DNA of 51,278 nucleotides from Sphingobacterium shayense (GCF_013179575.1 NZ_JABMCQ010000009.1:1-51278); one strand, 5' to 3'. Shown: positions 1 to 7,867, numbered from the stretch's first letter. Program-made: numbers and translations. The notes: a model not told the origin generated them from the sequence alone.

Positions 1-382
1 TCGTGCCAAGCCATGTCGTTCTTTTATCCGAATCGATCATTTCTTTACCGATCACCAATTCGGGTAGGAAGTCCGCATAGAACGAATGATTGTCGTGATT
101 GATTTCGATAAGATGTTCATTAAAAATTTTACGAAGGAAACCATTCTGCGAATCAACATGATTTAATGTAGTTAACGAATCATATTTACTCAACATCTCC
201 CCTTTTAAGAGATAAGGCTTCGATGCCGTATGGTACCGAGTATCAGGAGAGTAAAGTAGTTCATTGTATTTTTGAAAATGCTGATAAGAATAAGGTAGAT
301 TCGTTACCTGCGCATCCGCCGACTGTATAGACGACAAAGCTAGGAATAGAGAAAAATATAGAATAACGCTGTTACGCTTCAT
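1..382 (-). CDS. RemB-like / Wzi-type surface protein, N-terminal part
   Basis: The reading frame runs leftward from ATG at 382 off the window edge, so only about 127 residues are visible. It opens with a Sec signal peptide (MKRNSVILYFSLFLALSS, cleavage probably after SADA). The mature start has the pattern LPYSYQHFQKYNELLYSP followed by TRYHTASKPYLL, which I recall from Bacteroidota proteins annotated as gliding motility protein RemB or capsule-assembly Wzi-like outer-membrane barrels. That assignment rests on memory of the N-terminus only; the barrel lies outside the window. The gene is divergent from the GH125 gene. Its -7 element (444-451) and a 10-bp-arm palindrome (415-438) lie in the shared upstream region. 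Presence of a signal peptide is clear; the family name is moderately sure. Confidence 0.6.
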   Translation of the reverse strand, partial: MKRNSVILYFSLFLALSSIQSADAQVTNLPYSYQHFQKYNELLYSPDTRYHTASKPYLLKGEMLSKYDSLTTLNHVDSQNGFLRKIFNEHLIEINHDNHSFYADFLPELVIGKEMIDSDKRTTWLGT

Positions 383-414
383 AAGTTAACAAATAATTTG
401 CCGTTGACCATCGC

Positions 415-438
415 AATTATTATTCCGAAATAATAATT
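415..438. promoter_or_regulatory. Inverted repeat upstream of the RemB-like gene
   Basis: AATTATTATT (415-424) and AATAATAATT (429-438) are perfect 10-base arms around a 4-base spacer. On the minus strand it lies just after the expected transcription start set by the -7 element at 444-451, so it could be an operator or a leader hairpin. All-AT arms in an AT-rich region also allow chance. Confidence 0.35.
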
Positions 439-443
439 CATAA

Positions 444-451
444 CAAATGTA
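444..451 (-). promoter_or_regulatory. -7 promoter element of the RemB-like gene
   Basis: The minus strand reads TACATTTG, an exact match to the Bacteroidota -7 consensus TAnnTTTG. I see no good -33 TTG at 17-23 bases. The predicted leader is about 60 bases. Confidence 0.45.
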
Positions 452-583
452 ACCATAATATATGAAAACGTCATAACTTCGGATATGATGCTAAATCGTT
501 TATCTATCATTAATTCCCAATTTAATAACTATCTTAGGTGCTGTAAACACAAACTAAAGTTGAATATAGACTGAATAAAATCA

Positions 584-2005
584 ATGAAACGAAGAAATTT
601 CCTTAAAAATACGGCAGCGTTAAGCATGGGGCTTGCCGTAAGCAAGTTCTCTTTTGCCGAATCTTTTGCTGAATTTCCAACGGTGCGAGTTTCGTCCGAT
701 AAGAGGCATTTTTCAAGTAAGGTTATTGAAGATGCTATCGCCGAATTTCAAAAAAAAGTTCCCAATAAAGAACTGGGATGGCTTTTCAACAATTGTTTCC
801 CCAACACTCTCGATACAACAATTTATGACGAGTCAACTGCGAATAGAAAGCTTACATATGTCATAACAGGTGATATTGATGCCATGTGGTTACGTGATAG
901 TAGTGCTCAAGTATGGCCGTATCTTCCTTTTATGAAAAAAGACAAAAAGCTACAAGACCTAATATTGGGATTAATCAACAAACAATCACAATGTATCAAT
1001 ATTGATCCCTACGCCAATGCTTTTTATAACGATCCGAACAAAAAAGGAGAATGGTTTTCAGATCACACAGATATGACGCCTGGTATTCACGAACGTAAAT
1101 GGGAGATTGATTCGTTGTGTTACCCTATCCGTCTTGCATACCATTACTGGCAACATACCAACGACTCGACGCCATTTGATGATGAGTGGGTAAAAGCGCA
1201 AGAAAACATATACAAGACATTTACTGAACAGCAACGCAAAAACGATCTTGGCCCTTATAAATTCGCAAGAACCACCGATCGAGGATCTGACACACTACAG
1301 GTTGATGGCTTAGGCTATCCAGTAAATCCTGTTGGATTAATATGCTCTGCATTTCGTCCCTCAGATGATGCGTCAATATTTCTCTTTCTAATTCCCTCCA
1401 ATCTCTTTGCTGTTGTAAGTTTACGTCAATCTGCAGAAATACTACGGAAAGTAAAAAACAACACAGATTTGGCCTCGCGTATGGAGGCATTAGCGACGGA
1501 GGTAGAGAATGCCGTAAATCGTTATGGAATCGTCGAACACCCCGAATATGGAAAAATTTATGCTTTCGAGATTGACGGGTTTGGCAGCCAACTGTTAATG
1601 GACGATGCAAATGTACCTTCATTACTCGCTCTTCCTTATTTAGGAGCGGTCAATGTGAATGATGAGGTATACCAAAGAACAAGAAAGTTCATCCTTTCTG
1701 AAAAAAATCCTTTCTTCTTCAAGGGATCAGCTGCTGAAGGTGTTGGGGGGCCGCACATTGGACGCGATATGATTTGGCCAATGTCCATTATTATGCGTGC
1801 TTTCACGTCGAACGATAACCAGGAAATTAAAACGTGTATCGAAACGTTACGGAAAACGCATGGTGACACCGGTTTTATGCATGAATCTTTCCATAAAGAC
1901 GACCCCAAAAACTTTACCCGTCATTGGTTTGCATGGACCAACACCCTTTTCGGAGAACTTCTTTGGCAAACTTATAAGGAAAATCCCAGCCTCCTTAAAT
2001 CTTAG
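584..2005 (+). CDS. GH125 exo-alpha-1,6-mannosidase (DUF1237 family)
   Basis: This 473-residue protein matches glycoside hydrolase family 125, exo-acting alpha-1,6-mannosidases with an (alpha/alpha)6 barrel. The visible family motifs are GDIDAMWLRDSSAQVWPY (96-113), WEIDSLCYP (173-181), FRPSDDA (257-263), DDANVPSLLALPYLG (340-354) and the C-terminal block HESF...FTRHWFAWTNTLFGEL (433-459). The N-terminus carries a twin-arginine-like leader (RRNFLK, then a hydrophobic stretch to about residue 25), so export by Tat is likely; periplasmic trimming of mannose-rich oligosaccharides is the expected role. Length is normal for the family. It stands alone: divergent from the RemB-like gene and 262 bases before murI, with a strong hairpin in that gap. 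No other mannan-use genes are visible here. Confidence 0.9.
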   Translation: MKRRNFLKNTAALSMGLAVSKFSFAESFAEFPTVRVSSDKRHFSSKVIEDAIAEFQKKVPNKELGWLFNNCFPNTLDTTIYDESTANRKLTYVITGDIDAMWLRDSSAQVWPYLPFMKKDKKLQDLILGLINKQSQCINIDPYANAFYNDPNKKGEWFSDHTDMTPGIHERKWEIDSLCYPIRLAYHYWQHTNDSTPFDDEWVKAQENIYKTFTEQQRKNDLGPYKFARTTDRGSDTLQVDGLGYPVNPVGLICSAFRPSDDASIFLFLIPSNLFAVVSLRQSAEILRKVKNNTDLASRMEALATEVENAVNRYGIVEHPEYGKIYAFEIDGFGSQLLMDDANVPSLLALPYLGAVNVNDEVYQRTRKFILSEKNPFFFKGSAAEGVGGPHIGRDMIWPMSIIMRAFTSNDNQEIKTCIETLRKTHGDTGFMHESFHKDDPKNFTRHWFAWTNTLFGELLWQTYKENPSLLKS

Positions 2006-2068
2006 TATTGAAAGGAAATCAGTTTCGATAGTCTCAAACCAATTCTACACGGAGACATCGAAGAAATC

Positions 2069-2105
2069 ACACAGTAAAACATAAAGGCGTTATGTTTTAC
2101 TGTGT
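2069..2105. terminator. Long perfect hairpin downstream of the GH125 gene
   Basis: Perfect 16-base arms (ACACAGTAAAACATAA at 2069-2084, complement at 2090-2105) enclose the 5-base loop AGGCG, 63 bases after the GH125 stop. The sequence after it is TCGTTTTGG, so the T-tract is poor. It is probably a terminator or mRNA-stabilising hairpin rather than a classical intrinsic terminator. The rest of the 2006-2267 gap holds a 10-bp palindrome GCCTGCAGGC (2152-2161) and the murI promoter. Confidence 0.6.
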
Positions 2106-2210
2106 TCGTTTTGGCACAGTCGTATATTAGGCCGACGAGTGCTCCCAAAAAGCCTGCAGGCAACAACAGGTAAATGGAAGATATTATTCAGGCAATCCCC
2201 ATTTAGTTGT

Positions 2211-2241
2211 TTTGAAAAACAGCGAAGAAACCTCATCTTTG
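2211..2241 (+). promoter_or_regulatory. Promoter of murI
   Basis: TTTG (2211-2214), a 19-base spacer and CATCTTTG (2234-2241) match the Bacteroidota -33/-7 layout with one mismatch in TAnnTTTG. The predicted leader is about 22 bases. Confidence 0.55.
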
Positions 2242-2267
2242 CGATGTTAAACAGGTAAAAAAATAAC

Positions 2268-3080
2268 ATGCAGCAAGGTCCAATTGGCATATTCGATTCC
2301 GGTTATGGAGGATTAACCATATTTAGGGAAATTAAAAAAGCACTTCCGCAATACGATTATATATATCTAGGCGATAACGCACGTGTTCCCTATGGCTCCC
2401 GTTCATTTGAAACAGTTTATCAATATACAAAGGAATGTGTGTTCAAACTTTTTGACCTAGGTTGCAATCTCGTTATATTAGCCTGTAACACCGCATCCGC
2501 TAAAGCGCTTCGCACAATACAACAAAATGATTTACCTGCAGGAAAAAAAGTTCTCGGCGTAATCCGTCCGACCACAGAATCTATTAACAATTACACCAAG
2601 ACCGGTGAAGTTGGTATCCTCGCTACTTTGGGAACGATTCGTTCAAATTCTTATAAAATTGAAATCAACAAATTCCATCCGGGCATACAAGTATATCAAC
2701 ACGCCTGCCCTCTTTGGGTTCCGTTAGTCGAAAACAACGAAATTAACACGCCTGCAGCAGAATATATAGTGGCAAAAGATCTAGAGAAAATGCTATCAAA
2801 AAGTGAGAAAATCGATGCCATTGTACTTGCTTGCACCCATTACCCACTGTTATTACCCGTTATTGAGCGATATATACCACCAGGAGTAAATATCGTGGCG
2901 CAAGGACCCCTGATAGCCGATAGCTTAACCAGCTATTTACACAGGCATAAGGATATTGAATTATCCTGTTCTAAAGAAAGTGCTATGATATTCTTTACTA
3001 CTGATAATCCACAGGATTTCCAAGAAAAGGCAACACTGTATTTCGGAGAAGAAATCGAAGCATCATACTTAAAAGTATAA
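2268..3080 (+). CDS. murI: Glutamate racemase
   Basis: This 270-residue cytosolic enzyme interconverts L- and D-glutamate, supplying D-Glu for peptidoglycan. The diagnostic sequence is present: IFDSGYGGLTIFREI (8-22) with the Asp10-Ser11 pair, YLGDNARVPYG (33-43), LACNTASAKALR with catalytic Cys73, and ACTHYPLLLPVIE with catalytic Cys189. Length is normal. ATG at 2268 fits a start right before the first beta strand and has a plausible promoter 26 bases upstream. It converges on sufE with a 15-base gap; AAGTAT/ATACTT at the stop codon plus a short T-run (3092-3097) could be a weak terminator. Confidence 0.96.
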   Translation: MQQGPIGIFDSGYGGLTIFREIKKALPQYDYIYLGDNARVPYGSRSFETVYQYTKECVFKLFDLGCNLVILACNTASAKALRTIQQNDLPAGKKVLGVIRPTTESINNYTKTGEVGILATLGTIRSNSYKIEINKFHPGIQVYQHACPLWVPLVENNEINTPAAEYIVAKDLEKMLSKSEKIDAIVLACTHYPLLLPVIERYIPPGVNIVAQGPLIADSLTSYLHRHKDIELSCSKESAMIFFTTDNPQDFQEKATLYFGEEIEASYLKV

Positions 3081-3095
3081 TACTTCGGCAATTTT

Positions 3096-3518
3096 TTATG
3101 CTTGTTTTGCCTGTAGGGCAAGCGCGTATAATTTCATTTGTTTAACCATAGACAAAAGTCCATTAGCACGTGTCGGCGAAAGATGCTCTTTTAACCCTAT
3201 CTGGTCGATAAAATAAAGATCTGTATTTGCGACCTCACTCGGTGTATGTCCCGAAAGCACCTTCACCATTAAACTAACAAGACCCTTTGTAATTATTGCA
3301 TCGCTATCGGCAGTATATTCGATCTTACCATCCACCAGGTCAGCAAACAACCATACTCTAGACTGACAACCCTTTATTAAGTAATTTTCAGTCTTGTATT
3401 TTTCATCTATTAACGGAACTTCCTTACCTAATTGAATAATGTATTCGTATTTCTCCATCCAATCTTGATAAAAGGAAAAATCTTCAATAAGTTCGTCTTG
3501 TATCTCGTTTATTGTCAT
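3096..3518 (-). CDS. sufE: SufE cysteine desulfuration protein
   Basis: This 140-residue protein is the sulfur acceptor that activates the SufS desulfurase and passes persulfide on for Fe-S cluster assembly. The conserved acceptor cysteine is Cys51, in LIKGCQSRVWL. Family features ADLVDGKIEYTADSDAIITKG (split here as ADLVDGKIEY and SDAIITKG) and the C-terminal LSPTRANGLLSMV are present. It lies 36 bases downstream of sufS on the same strand, so the two are likely co-transcribed. The sufBCD genes are not in the window. Confidence 0.95.
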   Translation of the reverse strand: MTINEIQDELIEDFSFYQDWMEKYEYIIQLGKEVPLIDEKYKTENYLIKGCQSRVWLFADLVDGKIEYTADSDAIITKGLVSLMVKVLSGHTPSEVANTDLYFIDQIGLKEHLSPTRANGLLSMVKQMKLYALALQAKQA

Positions 3519-3554
3519 TATTAATTGTTATTTAATTAGAAGCCTGAAATTTGA

Positions 3555-4778
3555 TTATCTTAACATGTTAACAGCACGTTGCAGTCCAGTCGTCAATACA
3601 TCAACTTCCTCTTTTGTGTTGTACATCGCCAAAGATACACGAACAGTGCCGGGAATCCCAAACTGTTCCATTACCGGTTGGGCACAATGGTGTCCCGTCC
3701 GCACGGCAATCCCTAGTTTATCCAAGATAACCCCGATGTCGTAAGGGTGAATTCCATCCACGACAAAAGAAATTACCGAGGATTTATGATGTGCAGTACC
3801 GATAAAACGAATTCCTTCGACTTCAGACAACCGTTCAGTAGCATATTCTAACAATTCCTCTTCGTAAGCCTGAATCGCTGCAAGACCAATATTATTGATA
3901 TAATCAAAGGCATCTGCAAGACATATACCAGCTTCTATGTTAGGTGTGCCTGCTTCAAATTTAAATGGCAATTCATTATACGTTGTTTTTTCGAAAGTCA
4001 CATCTTTAATCATATCCCCCCCTCCCTGATAAGGCGGCATAGCATTTAATAAAGCTTCTTTTCCATAAAGTACACCAATTCCCGTAGGTCCATACATTTT
4101 GTGACCGGAAAAAGCAAAAAAATCGACGTCAAGATCTTGAACATCAACCGGTATATGCTGAATCGCTTGAGCTCCATCAACAAGTACAGGCACTCCATGT
4201 TCATGGGCGACTTCAATCATCTCCTTGACGGGGTTCACTGTACCTAATGCGTTTGAAACAAATGTAAAGGAAACGAGCTTCGTACGTTCAGAAAATAATG
4301 CTTTATAAGCTTGCTGATCCAACTCTCCATGCTCATTCATGGGAATAACACGTAACTTACATCCTTTCTCATCACACAGCATTTGCCAAGGCACGATATT
4401 CGAGTGATGTTCCATTGCTGAGATTATAATTTCATCATCCTCGCCAATAAACGTTCGTCCATAACAAGTAGCTATAATATTGATAGACTCAGTGGTACCT
4501 TTGGTAATAATGACTTCATGTTCATGAGCAGCATTAATAAACGCCTGTGTTTTTCGCCGAGTAACTTCGAATGCATCAGTAGAAATTTGACTTAAATAAT
4601 GAACACCACGATGAACATTACTATTCATGTCAGCATAATAGTTTATGATGGCATCGATAACCTGCTTTGGCTTTTGCGTCGTAGCTCCATTATCAAAGTA
4701 TACCAGAGGTTTACCATTCACTTCACGCTTCAGAATTGGAAAGTCTGCTCTTATTTTATTTATATCAAAATTCTTCAA
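3555..4778 (-). CDS. sufS: SufS cysteine desulfurase
   Basis: This 407-residue PLP enzyme takes sulfur from cysteine to give alanine and an enzyme persulfide. Visible are the N-terminal YFDNGATTQKP (28-38), KGTTESIN (93-100), the His in AMEHHSNIVPW (121-131), the PLP-contacting DGAQ (201-204), the Schiff-base Lys227 in FSGHKMYGPTG, and catalytic Cys365 in RTGHHCAQP, which places it in the SufS/CsdA (group II) class. Length is typical. It is the first gene of a sufS-sufE pair. A promoter (4803-4836) gives a leader of about 21 bases. Confidence 0.97.
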   Translation of the reverse strand: MKNFDINKIRADFPILKREVNGKPLVYFDNGATTQKPKQVIDAIINYYADMNSNVHRGVHYLSQISTDAFEVTRRKTQAFINAAHEHEVIITKGTTESINIIATCYGRTFIGEDDEIIISAMEHHSNIVPWQMLCDEKGCKLRVIPMNEHGELDQQAYKALFSERTKLVSFTFVSNALGTVNPVKEMIEVAHEHGVPVLVDGAQAIQHIPVDVQDLDVDFFAFSGHKMYGPTGIGVLYGKEALLNAMPPYQGGGDMIKDVTFEKTTYNELPFKFEAGTPNIEAGICLADAFDYINNIGLAAIQAYEEELLEYATERLSEVEGIRFIGTAHHKSSVISFVVDGIHPYDIGVILDKLGIAVRTGHHCAQPVMEQFGIPGTVRVSLAMYNTKEEVDVLTTGLQRAVNMLR

Positions 4779-4802
4779 TTTATATGTTGCTTTTATTCCC
4801 TA

Positions 4803-4836
4803 CAAAGTTAGTATATTAAGGGGTAAAAACGACTCA
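4803..4836 (-). promoter_or_regulatory. Promoter of sufS-sufE
   Basis: The minus strand has TTG (4836-4834), a 23-base spacer and TAACTTTG (4810-4803), an exact TAnnTTTG. The predicted start is about 20 bases before the sufS ATG. Confidence 0.65.
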
Positions 4837-4942
4837 ATGAAAGACATTTCTTCACACATAAAATGAGTTTGTAAAGAATATGACATTGTATTCACCAAAT
4901 TATTTTATAGAAAAATTGATAAATAATATAATGCTAATTGGC

Positions 4943-4950
4943 TACCTTTG
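4943..4950 (+). promoter_or_regulatory. -7 element of the desaturase gene, decides its start
   Basis: TACCTTTG is an exact TAnnTTTG. An in-frame TTG at 4938 lies upstream of this element, so it cannot be in the mRNA if the promoter is real. ATG at 4959 is 8 bases after the element, implying a leader of only a few bases. The nearest -33 TTG (4916-4918) is 24 bases away, slightly beyond the usual range. Confidence 0.6.
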
Positions 4951-4958
4951 TACTAGAT

Positions 4959-5957
4959 ATGCAAGAATTACCATTAAATATCCCAGAAGGATCACGGAAA
5001 GAGGTCATGGCTTATATGGAACCGTTCATGTTAAACGAAATGAGCGAATACTTAAAGCCTGTCGAACAAATGTGGCAACCTGCCGATTTTTTACCCGACT
5101 CATCTCGTGATACTTTTTTTGAAGAAGTCAGAGATCTGCAAGAGAGCGCAAAGGAACTTCCATACGATTTAGTGGCCGTACTTATCGGTGATACTATTAC
5201 GGAAGAAGCACTGCCTACTTATGAATCATGGTTAACCATGGTGGACGATGTTGAAAAGAATGAACAGGGAGGATGGATGAAATGGGTTCGAGCATGGACT
5301 GCGGAAGAAAACCGGCATGGTGACCTTTTAAACAAATATCTTTACCTCTCCGGAAGAGTAGACATGCGTCAGTTTGAAATATCAACACAGTATTTGATTC
5401 ATGATGGTTTCGACATTGGAACGGGAGCTGATCCTTACAGAAACTTTATTTACACCTCATTCCAAGAATTAGCGACCAACGTATCTCACAGACGCGTAGC
5501 GGCTATTTCAAAAAAATCAGGCGATAAACTGCTCGCGAAAATGTGTGGTGTTATAGCTGCTGATGAAGCTCGACATGCTAAAGCTTACATGTCATTTATC
5601 AGCCACGCCTTCAAAGTCGATCCTAGCGAAGTCATGCTCGCATTTGAAGATATGATGCGCAAAAAAATTGTCATGCCCGCCCATTTTTTACGGGAAGCAG
5701 GAGAACCACAAAGCGAAGCCTTCGCACACTTTTCTGATGCAGCACAGCGCCTCGATGTCTACACAGCAGTAGATTATGTTGATATATTAAAAACGCTAAA
5801 CGAAGACTGGGCGATAGATAAGGTAACCGGTTTAAATGATAAAGGAGAGAAAGCGCGTGACTATCTTATGAAACTACCCGACCGTCTACTGCGGCTTGCC
5901 GACCGGGCTAAGATCCCAGAAACGCAATATAAATTCAAGTGGATTTTAGATCAGTAG
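4959..5957 (+). CDS. Soluble acyl-[acyl-carrier-protein] desaturase (FAB2 type)
   Basis: This 332-residue (from ATG 4959) di-iron enzyme introduces a cis double bond into acyl-ACP using O2 and two electrons from ferredoxin. Counting from ATG 4959, iron ligands are visible in TEEALPTY (81-88), EENRH (116-120), FQELATNVSH (168-177) and DEARH (202-206), the two E/DExRH pairs of the family. I prefer ATG 4959 to the longer TTG 4938 start because that TTG precedes the promoter -7 element. A strong terminator (6004-6036) follows. The next operon encodes ferredoxin and its reductase, its probable electron supply. It is likely a delta-9 type enzyme; regiospecificity cannot be read from the sequence. 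Confidence 0.93.
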   Translation: MQELPLNIPEGSRKEVMAYMEPFMLNEMSEYLKPVEQMWQPADFLPDSSRDTFFEEVRDLQESAKELPYDLVAVLIGDTITEEALPTYESWLTMVDDVEKNEQGGWMKWVRAWTAEENRHGDLLNKYLYLSGRVDMRQFEISTQYLIHDGFDIGTGADPYRNFIYTSFQELATNVSHRRVAAISKKSGDKLLAKMCGVIAADEARHAKAYMSFISHAFKVDPSEVMLAFEDMMRKKIVMPAHFLREAGEPQSEAFAHFSDAAQRLDVYTAVDYVDILKTLNEDWAIDKVTGLNDKGEKARDYLMKLPDRLLRLADRAKIPETQYKFKWILDQ

Positions 5958-6003
5958 AAGAATTTTAACGTTACTTGAAAGATCTCGCTTAGAATATGAC
6001 ATT

Positions 6004-6036
6004 AAAAAGAGAAGTTAACGCTTCTCTTTTTTTTTA
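6004..6036 (+). terminator. Intrinsic terminator after the desaturase gene
   Basis: AAAAAGAGAAG (6004-6014), loop TTAACG and CTTCTCTTTTT (6021-6031) form a perfect stem running into a long T-tract. It separates the desaturase from the marR operon. Confidence 0.9.
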
Positions 6037-6045
6037 TTGATTTTT

Positions 6046-6072
6046 TTAGTTGTAAATTAGTTGTTGTACTAA
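6046..6072 (+). promoter_or_regulatory. Candidate MarR operator before marR
   Basis: TTAGTTGTTGTACTAA (6057-6072) has arms TTAGT and ACTAA around six bases, and an extra half-site TTAGTTG lies at 6046-6052. It ends 8 bases before the marR ATG. Size, symmetry and position fit an autoregulatory MarR-family site. I could not find a clean TAnnTTTG here. Confidence 0.45.
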
Positions 6073-6080
6073 AAATTGTT

Positions 6081-6524
6081 ATGCTAAAGGAAAAATATAA
6101 TCAATACTCGTCTATACTTGATCGCACAGCACGCCGAGTAAAGCAATTTGCACAAACCTCTTTTGCACGAAAAGAGTTTGATATCACTATCGATCAATGG
6201 GCTATTTTAAAGATTCTTTTTCAACAATCAGAAAGCCTTACTCACAAAGAACTCGCCGCGCAATCAGGCAAGGACCAACCGACATTAACACGTATCATTG
6301 ACAACGTCATCAAGAAAAAATTGGTTGAACGAGTTGAACATCCTACAGATCGTCGGTGCCTTCAAATAGGATTAACCGATGCTGGTAAACAAAAGGTTGA
6401 ATCCCTTGCTCCTGAAATTGCTCAAATTAGAATGAAAGCGTGGGAAAATCTTACCGATGAGGATTTCAGCCATTTTGTACGCATTTTAAACACGATATAC
6501 GGAAATTTAAACAAAGAAATATGA
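6081..6524 (+). CDS. MarR-family transcriptional regulator
   Basis: This 147-residue winged-helix regulator has the family pattern: an N-terminal dimer helix, the helix-turn-helix around LTHKELAAQSGKDQPTLTRII (split as LTHKELAAQSGK and DQPTLTRIIDNV, about 54-77), then the wing VERVEHPTDRRCLQIGLTDAG with the conserved DRR (about 94-96). It overlaps the ferredoxin reductase gene by 4 bases (ATGA-type), so it is the first gene of a marR-fnr-fdx operon. With its candidate operator immediately upstream it probably represses its own operon, and may control the adjacent desaturase. The ligand is unknown; a fatty acid or redox signal is a guess from context. Confidence 0.9.
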   Translation: MLKEKYNQYSSILDRTARRVKQFAQTSFARKEFDITIDQWAILKILFQQSESLTHKELAAQSGKDQPTLTRIIDNVIKKKLVERVEHPTDRRCLQIGLTDAGKQKVESLAPEIAQIRMKAWENLTDEDFSHFVRILNTIYGNLNKEI

Positions 6525-7525
6525 TAACAACAGACCTATGTATTATCGGCGCAGGGCCCGTCGGGCTTTTCGCTGTTTTTCAAGCAGGGTTACTAAAAAT
6601 GCGATGTCACGTAATTGATGTCTTGCCACAAATTGGTGGACAACTCTCCGAAATATACCCTCATAAACCAATATACGATATTCCTGGATACCCTACGATT
6701 AAAGCCCATGAACTGATTGACAAGCAAATGGAACAAATCGCTCCATTCAGTCCAACATTTACCTTAGGTGAAAGAGTTGAGAACATTGAACGACAATCCG
6801 ATGGAAGCTTTATAGTAACAGGGTCAGAACAAACAACAATCCGTGCAAAAGTCATCGTTATTGCGGGTGGCTTAGGTTGTTTTGAACCGAGAAAACCGGA
6901 ACTCGCGAACCTTGAACTTTATGAAAGTGGATATGTTCATTACATGGTGCGGAGACCGGAAAGCTTCCGAAGCAAAGAAATAGTCATAGCGGGTGGTGGT
7001 GATTCCGCGTTGGACTGGACGATACACTTAGCCGATATCGCACAAAAAGTAACTCTCGTCCATCGTTCAGATGCTTTTCGGGGTGCGCCAGATTCAGCTG
7101 AAAAAGTGTACAAATTGGCTGCTGAGGGCAAGATTAATCTTCTTTTGTCACATCAACTCGTTTCATTAGAGGGAAATGGCAAACTCGAAAACATAAAATT
7201 ATCTAATAAGCAAAAAGAAGAGATACTGGTACCTGCGAATCATTTCATTCCCCTATATGGCTTAAGCCCGAAACTTGGCCCTATCGCTTCTTGGGGATTA
7301 AATGTCGATAAAAATGCTATTTCCGTCAATACTTTCGATTACTCAACTAATATCGAACGAATTTATGCTATCGGAGATATCAACACTTACCCCGGAAAAC
7401 TAAAACTCATTCTTTGTGGATATCATGAGGCAGCGCTAATGGCGCAAAGTGCATTTAAATACGTCTACCCCGAACAAAAATTAACCTTCAAATATACGAC
7501 CGTAAATGGCGTCAATAGTTTTTAA
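6521..7525 (+). CDS. Ferredoxin--NADP reductase, thioredoxin-reductase-like
   Basis: This 334-residue flavoprotein belongs to the thioredoxin-reductase-like ferredoxin-NADP+ oxidoreductases (Chlorobium/Bacillus YumC type). It has an FAD-binding GAGPVG (10-15) with the downstream QIGGQLSEIYPHKPIYDIPG, a second dinucleotide site IAGGGDSALDW (about 148-158), and the C-terminal FAD contact YAIGDI. The CxxC redox pair of real thioredoxin reductases is absent, which supports the FNR assignment. It is followed directly, with no gap, by the ferredoxin gene, so it most likely reduces that ferredoxin with NADPH to feed the desaturase upstream. Confidence 0.92.
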   Translation: MITTDLCIIGAGPVGLFAVFQAGLLKMRCHVIDVLPQIGGQLSEIYPHKPIYDIPGYPTIKAHELIDKQMEQIAPFSPTFTLGERVENIERQSDGSFIVTGSEQTTIRAKVIVIAGGLGCFEPRKPELANLELYESGYVHYMVRRPESFRSKEIVIAGGGDSALDWTIHLADIAQKVTLVHRSDAFRGAPDSAEKVYKLAAEGKINLLLSHQLVSLEGNGKLENIKLSNKQKEEILVPANHFIPLYGLSPKLGPIASWGLNVDKNAISVNTFDYSTNIERIYAIGDINTYPGKLKLILCGYHEAALMAQSAFKYVYPEQKLTFKYTTVNGVNSF

Positions 7526-7867
7526 ATGGAAAATATCATTAACATAACCGTTGAAGATCGCGATGGCACGATACAACAACTTGAAATACCTACAGATGTC
7601 AATATGAGTCTTATGGAGCTGCTAAAGGCATGGAATTATAAAATACTTGCTACCTGCGGAGGGATTGCGTTATGTGCTACCTGCCACGTTCAAATTCGCG
7701 AGGGAGCGGAAAATCTCCACAGTGCAAGTGACATGGAACTCGATATGCTTGATACGCTCCCGGATGTAACCGAACAAAGTCGATTAGCTTGTCAGCTACG
7801 TTTAACCAATATCAATAACAATCTTTCTATAAAAATCAAAGGGGGCTTAGAAGACAAATCATACTAA
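7526..7867 (+). CDS. [2Fe-2S] ferredoxin, adrenodoxin type
   Basis: This 113-residue protein has the four cluster cysteines of adrenodoxin-type ferredoxins: Cys44, Cys50 and Cys53 in ATCGGIALCATCHVQI, and Cys89 in RLACQLRL. It begins at the base after the reductase stop codon and is the last gene of the marR-fnr-fdx operon. The expected role is a one-electron carrier between the reductase and an oxygenase or desaturase; the adjacent acyl-ACP desaturase is the obvious candidate partner. It could also serve other acceptors. Confidence 0.93.
   Translation: MENIINITVEDRDGTIQQLEIPTDVNMSLMELLKAWNYKILATCGGIALCATCHVQIREGAENLHSASDMELDMLDTLPDVTEQSRLACQLRLTNINNNLSIKIKGGLEDKSY

Noticed and set aside
1221..1622. 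133-codon minus-strand ORF inside the GH125 gene
   Set aside because: It is fully antisense to a well-supported gene, and its translation is cysteine- and histidine-rich with no recognisable family; a shadow frame.
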